Positions 21,967 through 30,269 of a stretch of DNA of 64,000 nucleotides are shown piece after piece (positions within the stretch are counted from its first letter, which is position 1; each line of letters starts with the position of its first letter). Location: positions 744,001 through 808,000 of the forward strand of contig NZ_JBHSIS010000006.1 in assembly GCF_042653545.1 (NCBI RefSeq), written 5' to 3'. The position numbers were made by a program, and so were the translations under genes. Source of the DNA: Actinophytocola glycyrrhizae (lineage in GTDB: Bacteria > Actinomycetota > Actinomycetes > Mycobacteriales > Pseudonocardiaceae). The notes under the pieces are model-generated. The model saw only the letters and a program-made list of their open reading frames with translations. It was not told the origin of the DNA and ran no database searches.

Positions 21967-22548
21967 TCATGTCCCGCGCTTCCGGAGCACGCGGCGGGCC
22001 ACGCCGCCGACGACCGCGCCCAGCGTCGCGCCCGCGAGCACGTCGCTCGGGTAGTGCACGCCGAGCACCAGCCGCGACACCAGCATCGGCGGCACCAGCG
22101 CGGGCACCAGGTTGCGGCCCGTCAGGCCCGAGTAGACCACCGCGGCCGCCGTCGTGGACGTCGCGTGCGACGACGGGAACGACAGCGACGACGGCGTCTT
22201 CACCAGCACCTCGACGGACTCGTCGATCGGCCGCTGCCGCCGCACGACCCGCTTCACCGCGATGGACGCGGCGTGCGCGGCGACGACCGAGGCCGCGCCC
22301 GCCAGCCAGTCCTTGCGGCGGTCGCGGTCGACGGCGGCGCCGACCAGACCGAGCGCGAACCACCCGGCCGAGTGGTCACCGAACAGGGACAGCCCGCGCG
22401 CGGCACGCACGACCGGCTTCCTGCCGATCGCGCGCTGGACCGCGGCGAGCGCCCTGATCTCGGCGGACCGCTCCGGCTCTGGAGGCGGTGTGCCAGGTTC
22501 GTCGCCGGAGCCGACGATGCGCAGACGAGCCGGAGCGGTGGTGGTCAT
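21967..22548 (-). CDS. PAP2-family phosphatase, probable decaprenylphosphoryl-5-phosphoribose phosphatase
   Basis: A 193-residue membrane phosphatase with the three PAP2 motifs: KRVVRRQRP (99-107), PSSH (125-128) and SRLVLGVHYPSD (158-169). In Mtb the neighbouring homologue Rv3807c is thought to remove the 5-phosphate from decaprenyl-phosphoryl-phosphoribose before DprE1 acts. The ATG shares an A with the glf TGA (TGATG), and ubiA follows, so glf, this gene and ubiA form one operon. The glfT2 gene that lies at this place in Mycobacterium is 6 kb away here. Confidence 0.88.
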   Translation of the reverse strand: MTTTAPARLRIVGSGDEPGTPPPEPERSAEIRALAAVQRAIGRKPVVRAARGLSLFGDHSAGWFALGLVGAAVDRDRRKDWLAGAASVVAAHAASIAVKRVVRRQRPIDESVEVLVKTPSSLSFPSSHATSTTAAAVVYSGLTGRNLVPALVPPMLVSRLVLGVHYPSDVLAGATLGAVVGGVARRVLRKRGT

Positions 22549-23762
22549 CAGCCTTCCAGGGAACCGTCGAGCGGCGCGCCCTCGGAAAGGTGCGGCGCCA
22601 CCTTGTTGTCGAACACCGACAGCGCCGACCCGATGGCCATGTGCATGTCGAGGTACTTGTACGTGCCGAGACGGCCGCCGAAGATCACGTTCCGCTCCCT
22701 GGCCTCGTTCTTGGCCAGCTCGCGGTACTGCTCCAGCTTCTCGCGGTTCTCGGGGGTGTTGATCGGGTAGTACGGCTCGTCGTCGTCCTTCGCGAACCGC
22801 GAGAACTCCCGGAACACGACCGTCTTGTCGCTCGGGTAGTGCTTGCGCTCCGGGTGGAAGTGCCGGAACTCGATGATCCTGGTGTACGGGATCTCCTCGT
22901 CGTTGTAGTTGACGACGGAGGTGCCCTGGAAGTCACCGGTCGGCACGACCTCGGACTCGAAGTCGACGGTGCGCCAGGTGAACCGGCCCGCCGAGTAGTC
23001 GAAGTAGCGGTCCAGCGGACCGGTGTAGACCGTCGGCGTGCCTGCCGGGATCCGGTCGCGCACGTCGAAGTAGTCGACGTTCACCCGGACCTCGATGTTC
23101 TCGTGCTCGGCCATCTTCGTGAGCCACGCGGTGTACCCGTCGACCGGCAGACCCTCGTAGGTGTCGTTGAAGTACCGGTTGTCGAACGTGTAGCGGACCG
23201 GCAGGCGCGTGATGATGTTGGCGCCGAGCTCCTTGGGGTCGTTCTCCCACTGCTTGGCGGTGTACCCCTTGATGAACGCCTCGTAGAGGGGGCGGCCGAC
23301 CAGCGAGATCGCCTTCTCCTCGAGGTTCTGCGCGTCCTCGGTCTTGTACTCGGCCGCCTGCTTGGCGATCAGCTCGCGCGCCTCGTCCGGCGTGTGCGAC
23401 CTGCCGAAGAACTGGTTGATGAGGCCCAGGTTCATCGGGAACGAGTAGACCTGGTCGGCGACCCGGGCGAACACGCGGTGCTGGTAGTTCGTGAACTCGG
23501 TGAACTGGTTCACGTAGTCCCACACGCGCTTGTTCGAGGTGTGGAAGAGGTGCGCGCCGTACTTGTGCACCTCGATGCCCGTCTCGGGCTCTGGCTCGGA
23601 GTACGCGTTGCCGCCGAGGTGCGACCGGCGCTCCAGCACGAGGACGCGCTTGTTCAGCTGGGTCGCCACCCGCTCCGCGATGGTGAGACCGAAGAAGCCG
23701 GAGCCGACGACGACGAGGTCGTAGCCGGAGTAGTTGTCAGAGTTGTCTGCTGGGGCGCTCAC
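22548..23762 (-). CDS. glf: UDP-galactopyranose mutase
   Basis: A 404-residue FAD enzyme that interconverts UDP-Galp and UDP-Galf, the donor for GlfT1 and GlfT2. Seen: FAD motif VVVGSGFFGLTIAE, HKYGAHLFHTSNKRVWDYV (substrate and FAD contacts), FNDTYEGLPVDGYTAWL, and the C-terminal GGRLGTYKYLDMHMAIGSAL. Length fits the bacterial type (about 400 in Mtb). GTG start with a leaderless -10 box eight bases upstream. First gene of the glf-PAP2-ubiA operon. Confidence 0.97.
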   Translation of the reverse strand: MSAPADNSDNYSGYDLVVVGSGFFGLTIAERVATQLNKRVLVLERRSHLGGNAYSEPEPETGIEVHKYGAHLFHTSNKRVWDYVNQFTEFTNYQHRVFARVADQVYSFPMNLGLINQFFGRSHTPDEARELIAKQAAEYKTEDAQNLEEKAISLVGRPLYEAFIKGYTAKQWENDPKELGANIITRLPVRYTFDNRYFNDTYEGLPVDGYTAWLTKMAEHENIEVRVNVDYFDVRDRIPAGTPTVYTGPLDRYFDYSAGRFTWRTVDFESEVVPTGDFQGTSVVNYNDEEIPYTRIIEFRHFHPERKHYPSDKTVVFREFSRFAKDDDEPYYPINTPENREKLEQYRELAKNEARERNVIFGGRLGTYKYLDMHMAIGSALSVFDNKVAPHLSEGAPLDGSLEG

Positions 23763-23770
23763 GGCGACTC

Positions 23771-23776
23771 AGGCTA
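23771..23776 (-). promoter_or_regulatory. -10 element of a leaderless glf promoter
   Basis: TAGCCT on the minus strand ends eight bases before the glf GTG, with no ribosome site between them; the pattern matches those of wzm, gtrA and dprE1. Confidence 0.45.
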
Positions 23777-23814
23777 CCGGCGTGGTATGACATGGCTGAG
23801 GTCGGCTCACCTCG

Positions 23815-24420
23815 TCACGCAGCGCGCACGGCGTCGGCGAGCTTGCGGTCGAGGCTGACCCGGACGAGCGCGGCGGCGAGCCGGGGCAGGTCCTTCCTGG
23901 CGGTGAGGCCCGCGAGCTTGTCCGGTTCGGTCGGCAGGCCGATCTTCCTGGCCCCGTCCAGGGTCTTCCTGTCCAGGTAGGGGCGCAGCTCCGGCCACAC
24001 GGCCTGTGCCTCGCGGCAGAAGATGTCCACGCCGACCGGGCCCATGCGCGGGAACCTCCGCAGCTCGGCACGCACGTCGCCGTCGCGGATCCCGCGCAGG
24101 TCGCCGCGGTGTTCGTCGAGCAGCAGCTGTGCGCCGTCACCGAGCGCGGTCGCGGTGGACTCGTCGTAGCGGACGTAGTGGGCGCGGCCGAGCGCGTCGA
24201 CCCGGTCCTGCCAGGACGCGTCGACCATCTTGCGCGGCGTGCCGTACCGCTTCAGCTCCTTCGCCGCGTCGACGGCGATGTCCGCCTTGATGCGGGTGGA
24301 GAGCAGCGTGCTCAGCACGAGCAGCCGGTACAGCGGGGCGGGTTTGTCGGCGAGGGTGATGCCGGCCTGTTCCGCGTAGGTCGTGCCGGCCTTGTCGAGC
24401 AGTGCGCGCACGGTGTCCAT
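23815..24420 (-). CDS. Helix-hairpin-helix endonuclease III-like protein
   Basis: A 201-residue all-helical protein of the HhH-GPD type. LLVLSTLLSTRIKADIAVDAAKEL corresponds to the endonuclease III entry helices, and FPRMGPVGVDIFCREAQAVWP is the hairpin followed by the region with the conserved Asp (VD). The usual catalytic Lys and the C-terminal 4Fe-4S cysteine cluster are absent, so a classical EndoIII (Nth) is excluded; a monofunctional or non-catalytic DNA-binding relative is likely. It sits alone downstream of, and unconnected with, the glf operon. Confidence 0.75.
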   Translation of the reverse strand: MDTVRALLDKAGTTYAEQAGITLADKPAPLYRLLVLSTLLSTRIKADIAVDAAKELKRYGTPRKMVDASWQDRVDALGRAHYVRYDESTATALGDGAQLLLDEHRGDLRGIRDGDVRAELRRFPRMGPVGVDIFCREAQAVWPELRPYLDRKTLDGARKIGLPTEPDKLAGLTARKDLPRLAAALVRVSLDRKLADAVRAA

Positions 24421-24458
24421 GCGACCGGGTACCCGCGACGACGTCGGGAAACGCCGAA

Positions 24459-24488
24459 GACCCCCGTACCTCCCCCGGTACGAGGGTC
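24459..24488 (-). terminator. Stem-loop downstream of the LLM oxidoreductase gene
   Basis: GACCCCCGTACC (24459-24470) pairs with GGTACGAGGGTC (24477-24488) with one mismatch and a 6-base loop. It lies about 90 bases beyond the LLM gene stop and 39 bases before the HhH gene start, so it can insulate the two. Confidence 0.45.
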
Positions 24489-24575
24489 CTCACCCCTGGC
24501 GTTCCCCTGCTCCTCCGGCTGTTCGCCTCGTCAACACTGACGCGGCGGGACCCCGGACCGTTCCCGTGCCCTGGG

Positions 24576-25451
24576 TCACTTTCGAATCTCGGGCAGCACC
24601 GTGGCGACGACCTCGTCCAGCGTGCTCTCCCGGCCCGCGTAGACACCGTCCGGGCGGGGCCAGTGCGTGATGACGTCGGTGAAGCCGAGCTCGGCTGCGC
24701 GGCCGAGAGCCTCGCGGAAGTACTCGGCGCTCGACAGCGAGAACACGGGTGCCGCGTCCATGCTCAGGTAGCGGTCCTTGCCCGCGCTGCCGGGCACGGC
24801 GGTGAACCGCTCCGCCAGCTCGGCGACACCCGCCCACCACTCGTCGATCGTGTCGCCGCCCTTGCCGGTGGTGAGCCAGGCCTGGCCGTACCGGGCGGCG
24901 ATCCGCATCGAGCGGGGACCGTTGGCGGCGACCACGAACGGGGCGCGCGGGTGCTGGACGCAGCCGGGCGCGGACCGGGCGTCGACGGAGGTGTAGTACT
25001 CGCCGCCGATCGACGTGCGCTCGGCGGTCAGCAGCGAGTCGAGCTGCTCGACGAACTCGCCGTACCGGTCGACGCGGGCCCGTGGCGGGAGCCCCTCGCC
25101 GCCCATGACGACGTTGTCGTACCCGGCCGGGGTGCCCGCGCCGACGCCGACGAGCAGACGGCCGCCGGAGATGTCGTCGAGCGACAGCAGGCTCCGCGCG
25201 AACGGCACCGGGTGGCGGAAGTTGGGTGAGGCGACCAGCGTGCCGAGCCTGATCCGGCTGGTCACCATGGCCGCGGCGGTCAGCGTCGGCACGGCGTCGA
25301 ACCACGGCCCGTCGACCAGCGACCGCCAGCCGAGGTGGTCGTAGGTCCACGCGTGGTCGAAGCCGTACGACTCGGCCGCCCGCCACCGCTGCTCGGCGGC
25401 GGACCAGCGGAACTCGGGCAGGATCACGATGCCGACACGCACGTGGTGCAC
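24576..25451 (-). CDS. LLM-class F420-dependent oxidoreductase-like protein
   Basis: A 291-residue luciferase-like TIM barrel. Typical features are VGIVILPEFRW at the start, AWTYDHLGWRSL, MVTSRIRLGTLV, the phosphate-binding LVGVGAGTPAGYDN, and VVAANGPRSMRIAARYG. Actinobacterial members commonly use F420 or FMN to oxidise or reduce small organic compounds; the substrate cannot be deduced. GTG start at 25451, though a second GTG three codons later is possible. It is a single gene, with a candidate terminator behind it. Confidence 0.88.
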   Translation of the reverse strand: MHHVRVGIVILPEFRWSAAEQRWRAAESYGFDHAWTYDHLGWRSLVDGPWFDAVPTLTAAAMVTSRIRLGTLVASPNFRHPVPFARSLLSLDDISGGRLLVGVGAGTPAGYDNVVMGGEGLPPRARVDRYGEFVEQLDSLLTAERTSIGGEYYTSVDARSAPGCVQHPRAPFVVAANGPRSMRIAARYGQAWLTTGKGGDTIDEWWAGVAELAERFTAVPGSAGKDRYLSMDAAPVFSLSSAEYFREALGRAAELGFTDVITHWPRPDGVYAGRESTLDEVVATVLPEIRK

Positions 25452-25490
25452 GGTAGTCGATCAACGGCCCGCGAGCGCCCCGAACGCGGC

Positions 25491-26066
25491 TCAGTACTGC
25501 TGCGGGTAACCGTGCTGCGGCGGGTACTGCTGCGGGTACCGCGAGGGGCCGCGGCCGCGCATCGCGCGGCCCGTCGCGGGCAGCACGGCGACCACGGTCG
25601 CGGCGAGCCACAGGACCCACGACACCAGCGCCATGGCGATGAACTCACCACCGTCGTTGGAGAGGATCCAGATGATCGCGTACAGGTAGTACACCGTCAT
25701 CAGGGCGCCGATGACCGCGAGGATCCAGCGCACGAACTCCAGGCGCGCGAACATGACCAGGCCGAACAGGATCGACGAGCACGCGACCGACATGGTCGCC
25801 GAGATCGCGAAGTCGACGTTGCCGGTGAGGTCCTCGGTGAACGCGACCCCCACCAGCCCGGCGATCATCGACGCGTTGTCGGCCGAGCCGTCCCAGCCGG
25901 CGATCGCGAGCATGAGCGCGAGCGCACCGCACACGATGAACGCGATCGCCGTGAGGTACCCCAGAGCGGGGCTGGGCGGTCCGTACCCGTACGGAGCGTA
26001 ACCGGGCGGTGGCGGCCCGTACGGCTGGTACCCCTGCGGCCCATGACCCTGTGGTGGGTAGCTCAC
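25491..26066 (-). CDS. Membrane protein with Pro/Gly/Tyr-rich tails
   Basis: A 191-residue protein. Residues 1 to about 40 and the last 20 are rich in Pro, Gly, Gln and Tyr (YPPQGHGPQGYQPYGPP at the start; RYPQQYPPQHGYPQQY at the end), flanking four hydrophobic segments. Such tails are common in actinobacterial membrane proteins of unknown role and may mediate protein contacts at the membrane. The GTG at 26066 is chosen because the tail begins there; another GTG lies three codons upstream. No family beyond this description is recognised. Confidence 0.7.
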   Translation of the reverse strand: MSYPPQGHGPQGYQPYGPPPPGYAPYGYGPPSPALGYLTAIAFIVCGALALMLAIAGWDGSADNASMIAGLVGVAFTEDLTGNVDFAISATMSVACSSILFGLVMFARLEFVRWILAVIGALMTVYYLYAIIWILSNDGGEFIAMALVSWVLWLAATVVAVLPATGRAMRGRGPSRYPQQYPPQHGYPQQY

Positions 26067-26100
26067 GAATCGCACCGTAGCCCATTCCGGCTCAGGGAAG

Positions 26101-26934
26101 ATGGGTGTCGTGCACCGACCCGACCTTGTTGCCTCCGACGTGGACGGCACCCTGCTGGACCCGGCCGAACGCGTCACCGACCGCACCGCGCGGGTGATCG
26201 ACCGCGTACTGACAGACGGCATCCCGTTCGTGCTGGTCAGCGGCAGGCCACCGAGGTGGATCCCGCGGGTCGCGGAGGCCGCCGGACTGACCGGGTACGC
26301 GGTGTGCGCGAACGGCGCGTCCGTCTACGACATCGGCGCCGACGAGGTGCTGCACGTGCGGGACCTGACGCCGCTGCAGCTCCAGGACGTGGTCAGGGCG
26401 GTCGAGGCGGCGCTGCCCGGCATCAAGGTCGCCGCGGAGCGGACCGCGGTCGGCACCCGGCAGCCGGAACCGTTCGCGATCGAGCCGGGGTTCCGCAGCC
26501 CGTGGGGCAACCCGAACGGCGAGACCGACTCGCCGGACCTCGCGGCCAGGGCCGAGGTGGTCGGCAAGCCCGCCACGAAGCTGCTGGTCCGGCACCCCGG
26601 CATGACCAGCGGTCAGATGGCCGAGGCGATGGCGGCCGTGATCGGGGACATGGACCTCGAACTCACGTACTCGACGAACAGCGGGCTGGTCGAGGTCTCC
26701 GCGGGCGGCGTGACGAAGGCGTCCGGGCTCGAATGGGTGTGCCGGGAGCTGGGCATCGACGCGGAACGGGTGGTCGCGTTCGGCGACATGCCCAACGACG
26801 TGCCCATGCTCGGCTGGGCAGGCCACGGCGTCGCGATGGCCAACGCCCACGACGACCTGCTGGCCGTCGCCAACGAGGTCACCGCCCCGAACTCCGAGGA
26901 CGGCGTGGCGCAGGTACTGGAGCGGTGGTTCTAG
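26101..26934 (+). CDS. Cof-type HAD-superfamily phosphatase
   Basis: A 277-residue HAD hydrolase of the Cof/IIB cap type. Motif I is ASDVDGTLLD, motif II VLVSGRP, a Lys in VTKASGLEWV serves motif III, and motif IV is GDMPNDVPML. It removes phosphate from small metabolites, often sugar or flavin phosphates. A similar HAD gene (Rv3813c) lies near glf in Mtb, so this is shared neighbourhood. The ATG at 26101 is very close to AGGGA; the GTG at 26110 has better spacing and may be the real start. Confidence 0.9.
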   Translation: MGVVHRPDLVASDVDGTLLDPAERVTDRTARVIDRVLTDGIPFVLVSGRPPRWIPRVAEAAGLTGYAVCANGASVYDIGADEVLHVRDLTPLQLQDVVRAVEAALPGIKVAAERTAVGTRQPEPFAIEPGFRSPWGNPNGETDSPDLAARAEVVGKPATKLLVRHPGMTSGQMAEAMAAVIGDMDLELTYSTNSGLVEVSAGGVTKASGLEWVCRELGIDAERVVAFGDMPNDVPMLGWAGHGVAMANAHDDLLAVANEVTAPNSEDGVAQVLERWF

Positions 26935-26989
26935 CCCGCCTCCCCGCGGTCACCCGCCGAACCGGGACGCGGCGGTGCTCGGACGCGCC

Positions 26990-26995
26990 TAACAT
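26990..26995 (+). promoter_or_regulatory. -10 element of a leaderless promoter for the SixA-like gene
   Basis: TAACAT ends six bases before the GTG start at 27002 and no ribosome site is present. Confidence 0.4.
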
Positions 26996-27001
26996 CGGCC
27001 T

Positions 27002-27472
27002 GTGGAGCGCACCCTCGTAGTCATCCGGCACGCGAAGTCCGACTGGACGCACGACCTGCCCGACGACCAGCGGCCGCTCAACCCGCGTGGGCGGCGTGAG
27101 GCCCCGCTGATCGGGCCGTGGGTGACCGAGCACGTCGGGGCGGTCGACCTGGTGATCTGCTCGACGGCGGCGCGTGCGCGGGAGACCCTCGCCGGGTCCG
27201 GGCTGACCGCGGCACAGGTGCGGCACGACGAGCGGGTGTACGCGGCCACGCCACAGGACCTGATGTCGGTGCTGGACGAGGTGTCCGACGAGCTGGGCGC
27301 GGTCGCGCTGGTCGGGCACAACCCCGGCCTGTCCGAGCTGGTGGGGGTGCTGACCGGCGAGGCGGTGGAGCTGAAGACGTCGGCCGTCGCGGTCGTTGCC
27401 TGGCAGGGTGGCTGGCCGGACGTGTGGGCGCGCGGCGCAAGCCTGGTCAGCCACGCGACTCCGCGTGGCTGA
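27002..27472 (+). CDS. SixA-type histidine phosphatase
   Basis: A 156-residue phosphohistidine-type phosphatase. RHAKSDW at residues 9-15 holds the catalytic His and Arg, and VGHNPGLSELV the second His. SixA proteins dephosphorylate phosphohistidine on signalling or PTS proteins, or act on small phosphoesters; the target is unknown. GTG start with leaderless spacing. The last eleven codons and the stop are part of a 16-bp perfect hairpin, so the C-terminal sequence (SLVSHATPRG) is dictated by a terminator. Confidence 0.88.
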   Translation: MERTLVVIRHAKSDWTHDLPDDQRPLNPRGRREAPLIGPWVTEHVGAVDLVICSTAARARETLAGSGLTAAQVRHDERVYAATPQDLMSVLDEVSDELGAVALVGHNPGLSELVGVLTGEAVELKTSAVAVVAWQGGWPDVWARGASLVSHATPRG

Positions 27473-27477
27473 CCAGG
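27442..27477. terminator. 16-bp hairpin overlapping the SixA stop codon
   Basis: CCTGGTCAGCCACGCG (27442-27457) and its exact complement (27462-27477) enclose the loop ACTC. The stop TGA (27470-27472) is in the right arm. It sits between the convergent SixA-like gene and the hypothetical gene ending at 27491 and would serve both. Confidence 0.75.
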
Positions 27478-27490
27478 GGGAACACGGGTC

Positions 27491-27910
27491 TCAGTCGGTC
27501 TCTTTGGCGGCACGCAACGCGATCGGCGCGCCTGCCAGATCCTCCTCGTTGCAGAGGAGCTTCACGTCGTAGTACGGGGAGTCGCCACCTTCGTCGTAGT
27601 CCAGGTGTATCGCGATGACGTCTACGGGTTCACCCAGCCATTCCTGTGTGCGCCGGAGCCACGCCGCGGAACGTTCGAGGGCGGTCGGCAGATCGTCGTC
27701 ACGGAACTCGACCGGGCGATAGGGGACCCCATAGACCTGATCCTCCTGGTGGGAGGGCTTGGGGAGGTCGACGGAGACGCCGGAGTCGTCCAGGTTCAGT
27801 GCGATTGATCGGGGCTGGTCACTAGCGAGCTCGCTCACCCTACGAGGGTCTCCCAGCACGTGAATGCCCGCAACCCTTCTAGTGCGTTCTCTGCGCTCTG
27901 TGTGGTTCAC
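27491..27910 (-). CDS. Hypothetical protein
   Basis: A 139-residue soluble acidic protein of unknown family. The N-terminal 15 residues are Arg-rich (MNHTERRERTRRVAGIHVLG) and a later start, for example the GTG at VSELASDQ, is possible. The rest alternates strands and helices (VDVIAIHLDYDEGGDSPYYDVKLL). Base composition is a little lower in GC than its neighbours and codon use is less biased, hinting at later acquisition. It is convergent with the SixA-like gene and divergent from the cold-shock gene. No function is proposed. Confidence 0.5.
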   Translation of the reverse strand: MNHTERRERTRRVAGIHVLGDPRRVSELASDQPRSIALNLDDSGVSVDLPKPSHQEDQVYGVPYRPVEFRDDDLPTALERSAAWLRRTQEWLGEPVDVIAIHLDYDEGGDSPYYDVKLLCNEEDLAGAPIALRAAKETD

Positions 27911-28059
27911 TGGTCACGGTCGTAAATAGTTCGTGTTCGATTCACGCTCGCGGACGATTGCGGGCGCGCGGGTTGGCTTCTCCAGGTTGAGTCGCCGTCT
28001 GAACGACCAAGGGTTGTCGCGACCGCGGCGGCTTGCACAGCAGTATCAGGAGATATGTA

Positions 28060-28263
28060 GTGGCACAGGGAACTGTGAAGTGGTTCAACTCCGAGAAGGG
28101 CTTCGGCTTCATCGCGCCGGACGACGGTAGCGCTGACGTCTTCGTCCACTACTCGGAGATCCAGGGCAACGGCTTCCGCAGCCTGGACGAGAACCAGCGC
28201 GTGGAGTTCGAGATCGGCCAGGGCCAGAAGGGCCCGCAGGCCACCGGCGTGCGTGCCGTCTGA
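28060..28263 (+). CDS. cspA: Cold-shock protein
   Basis: A 67-residue single cold-shock domain. It has GTVKWFNSEKGFGFI with RNP1 (KGFGFI), and RNP2 as VFVHYS (Tyr replacing the usual Phe). It binds single-stranded nucleic acids and acts as an RNA chaperone. GTG start preceded by AGGAG at 28048-28052. About 150 bases of untranslated leader separate it from the divergent hypothetical gene, as usual for cold-shock genes whose leader RNA responds to temperature. A strong terminator follows 22 bases after the stop. Confidence 0.95.
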   Translation: MAQGTVKWFNSEKGFGFIAPDDGSADVFVHYSEIQGNGFRSLDENQRVEFEIGQGQKGPQATGVRAV

Positions 28264-28285
28264 TCTCGCCAAGTTGCGAATGATT

Positions 28286-28317
28286 GAGGCCGCCAGGGTC
28301 CAGGCCCTGGCGGCCTC
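28286..28317. terminator. Strong bidirectional terminator between cspA and glfT2
   Basis: GAGGCCGCCAGGG and CCCTGGCGGCCTC form a 13-bp perfect stem (28286-28298 and 28305-28317) with a 6-base loop, followed by TCTCTCGT. It lies between convergent genes, 22 bases after cspA and 21 bases beyond the glfT2 stop. Confidence 0.8.
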
Positions 28318-28338
28318 TCTCGTGTCGGGGCTCTCCGG

Positions 28339-30240
28339 CTAGTCCTGGAAGACCTTGCGCCACGACTCGGCGGAGGTCAGCTCCGGCAGCGCCGACTTGT
28401 ACTGCTCGACCAGCGCGGGCCACTCGGCGAACAGGCGCTTGTAGGTCTGCGTCGTCCGCATCGCCAGCTCGCGGAACACCTTCGGGTCGCGGCGGCGGAA
28501 CGCCACCCCGCTGCCGTCCGGGTTCGAGACGGTCGCGCTGTCCAGGTTGCCGAGCAGGAACCACGGCGCACCGCCCGCGGACAGGTTGACCTGCGGCCGG
28601 TCCACCGCGTCCGGGTTCGGCGAACGCAGGTTGTGCACCAGCGCCTTGCCCGCCCGCAGCGCGATCTTCGCCGGGTGCACCGGCGGGTGCATCATCTGCT
28701 CGGCCTTCGCCATGTCGAAGCTCGGCGGCGGGAACTCCCGCGCCGACGCCTGGAACTGCGCGTCCGTGTACTTCTTGCGGATCGCCTGGACCTCGGGCAG
28801 CGCGGTGCCGAGCTTGTCGAACAACTTGTCCGGCCCGGCCATGAAGTCCTCGAGCGCCTTCAGCTCCAGCGCCACGGTCGAGTACTCCATCGACAGCAGC
28901 CGCCGGACCGTGGACCGCGCGCCCTGCTTCAGCAGCGTTTTGCGCATGTCGTACGGGCTGTGCAGCGCGGCCATCACCAGCCGGTTGCGCAGGTGGAAGT
29001 AGACCGTCCAGTCCTTGGTGTCGTTCTTGTCGGTCCACGGCTCGTGCCACACCGCGGACCCCGGCAGCGTCACCGTCGGGATGTCCTGCGCCAGCGCCCG
29101 CAGCGAGTACTCGGCGTCGTCGCACTTGATGAACAGCGGCACCGGGAGGCCGACCTTCTCCACGACCTCACGCGGGAACAGGCACATCCACCAGCCGTTG
29201 TAGGTGGAGTCGATGCGCCGGTGCAGCGGCCGGGTCTCCCGCAGCGAGCCGGTGCCGAAGTCGTGGTCGGTGATGGCGCCCGGCGCGGGCCGCCACACGA
29301 ACGAGCCGAGGTCGACGATCTCGCCCATGGTGTGCAGGCGCGACCTGGCCTGCAGGTTCAGCATCTGGCTGCCGACGATCATCGGCTTGGCCGCCGCGCG
29401 GGCGAACGCGTTGGAACGCAGGATCGAGTCCGCCTCCAGCGCGATGTCGTCGTCCATCAGCAGGATCTGGTCGACGGTGCCGGGGTTGGTGTGCTCGATC
29501 GACTCGAACAGCGCCCTGGTGAAGCCGCCGCAGCCGCCGAGGTTGCCCTGCTCGATGACCGAGAGGCGCTCGCCGAGGGCGGCCTTGACCTCCTCGTACC
29601 GCTCGTGCTGGCGGATCTTCTTCTGGCCCTGGTCGGCGACGTAGACCTTGGCGATCACGTCGAGCACCGCGGGGTCCTCCGCGAGCGCGAGCAGCGACAC
29701 CACGCAGTCGTCGAGGCGGTTGAACGTGGTCGTGCCGACGGCCAGCTTCTTCACCGGCAGCGGCTCGTCGGCCAGCCATTCGGCCGCGCCGATGGTCAGC
29801 TCGACGTTCTCGGTGTACACGTCGAACCACAGCCAGCCGCCGTCCTCGAACGGCTTCAGCGTCGTGCGGAACTCGAAGGTCTCCCAGTCCGACTCCGCGT
29901 GCACCGGCGCGCCGGTCAGGTGGACGACGTCGCCGCTGGGCTTCGAGCGGTACACCTCGATCCGGCCGGCGCCCTTGACCCGCAGCCGCAGGGTGACGTC
30001 CTCGATGACCGTCCAGCGCTTCCAGTAGCTCGCCGGGAAGGCGTTGAAGTAGGAGGCGAACGACACCCTGGCCGACGGCGGGATGACGACCTCACGCCGC
30101 GAGGCGACGTGGCTGTGCACGCTCGAAGGCTCGTCGAGGTACAGCGGACGGACGTCGAGCGGGTCGCGGTCCCTCGGCAGGATCACGCGCTGCAGCACGC
30201 GGTTGGGATCCGGGGTGCTGTCGGTCGCCTGCTCGGCCAC
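28339..30240 (-). CDS. glfT2: Galactofuranosyltransferase GlfT2 (copy 1)
   Basis: A 633-residue bifunctional galactan polymerase (Mtb Rv3808c has 637). The N-terminal beta domain (about 1-160) is followed by a GT-A domain with GTTTFNR, metal-binding LLMDDDI (Asp263-265), NGWWMCLFP, IKCDDAEY (Asp374/375) and the catalytic-site WHEPW (His399), then a helical C-terminus that in Mtb forms the tetramer. It alternates beta-1,5 and beta-1,6 Galf linkages using UDP-Galf. This copy resembles the mycobacterial enzyme closely and is likely the main polymerase. It is the last gene of a leftward cluster after a paralogue and a methyltransferase. Confidence 0.95.
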   Translation of the reverse strand: MAEQATDSTPDPNRVLQRVILPRDRDPLDVRPLYLDEPSSVHSHVASRREVVIPPSARVSFASYFNAFPASYWKRWTVIEDVTLRLRVKGAGRIEVYRSKPSGDVVHLTGAPVHAESDWETFEFRTTLKPFEDGGWLWFDVYTENVELTIGAAEWLADEPLPVKKLAVGTTTFNRLDDCVVSLLALAEDPAVLDVIAKVYVADQGQKKIRQHERYEEVKAALGERLSVIEQGNLGGCGGFTRALFESIEHTNPGTVDQILLMDDDIALEADSILRSNAFARAAAKPMIVGSQMLNLQARSRLHTMGEIVDLGSFVWRPAPGAITDHDFGTGSLRETRPLHRRIDSTYNGWWMCLFPREVVEKVGLPVPLFIKCDDAEYSLRALAQDIPTVTLPGSAVWHEPWTDKNDTKDWTVYFHLRNRLVMAALHSPYDMRKTLLKQGARSTVRRLLSMEYSTVALELKALEDFMAGPDKLFDKLGTALPEVQAIRKKYTDAQFQASAREFPPPSFDMAKAEQMMHPPVHPAKIALRAGKALVHNLRSPNPDAVDRPQVNLSAGGAPWFLLGNLDSATVSNPDGSGVAFRRRDPKVFRELAMRTTQTYKRLFAEWPALVEQYKSALPELTSAESWRKVFQD

Positions 30241-30269
30241 GGTTCTGCTCCTCCAGTGTGGGGGCTAGC

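Noticed and set aside
23815..24420. Classical endonuclease III (nth)
   Set aside because: The iron-sulfur cysteine cluster and the catalytic Lys of Nth are not present; only the helix-hairpin-helix frame is kept.
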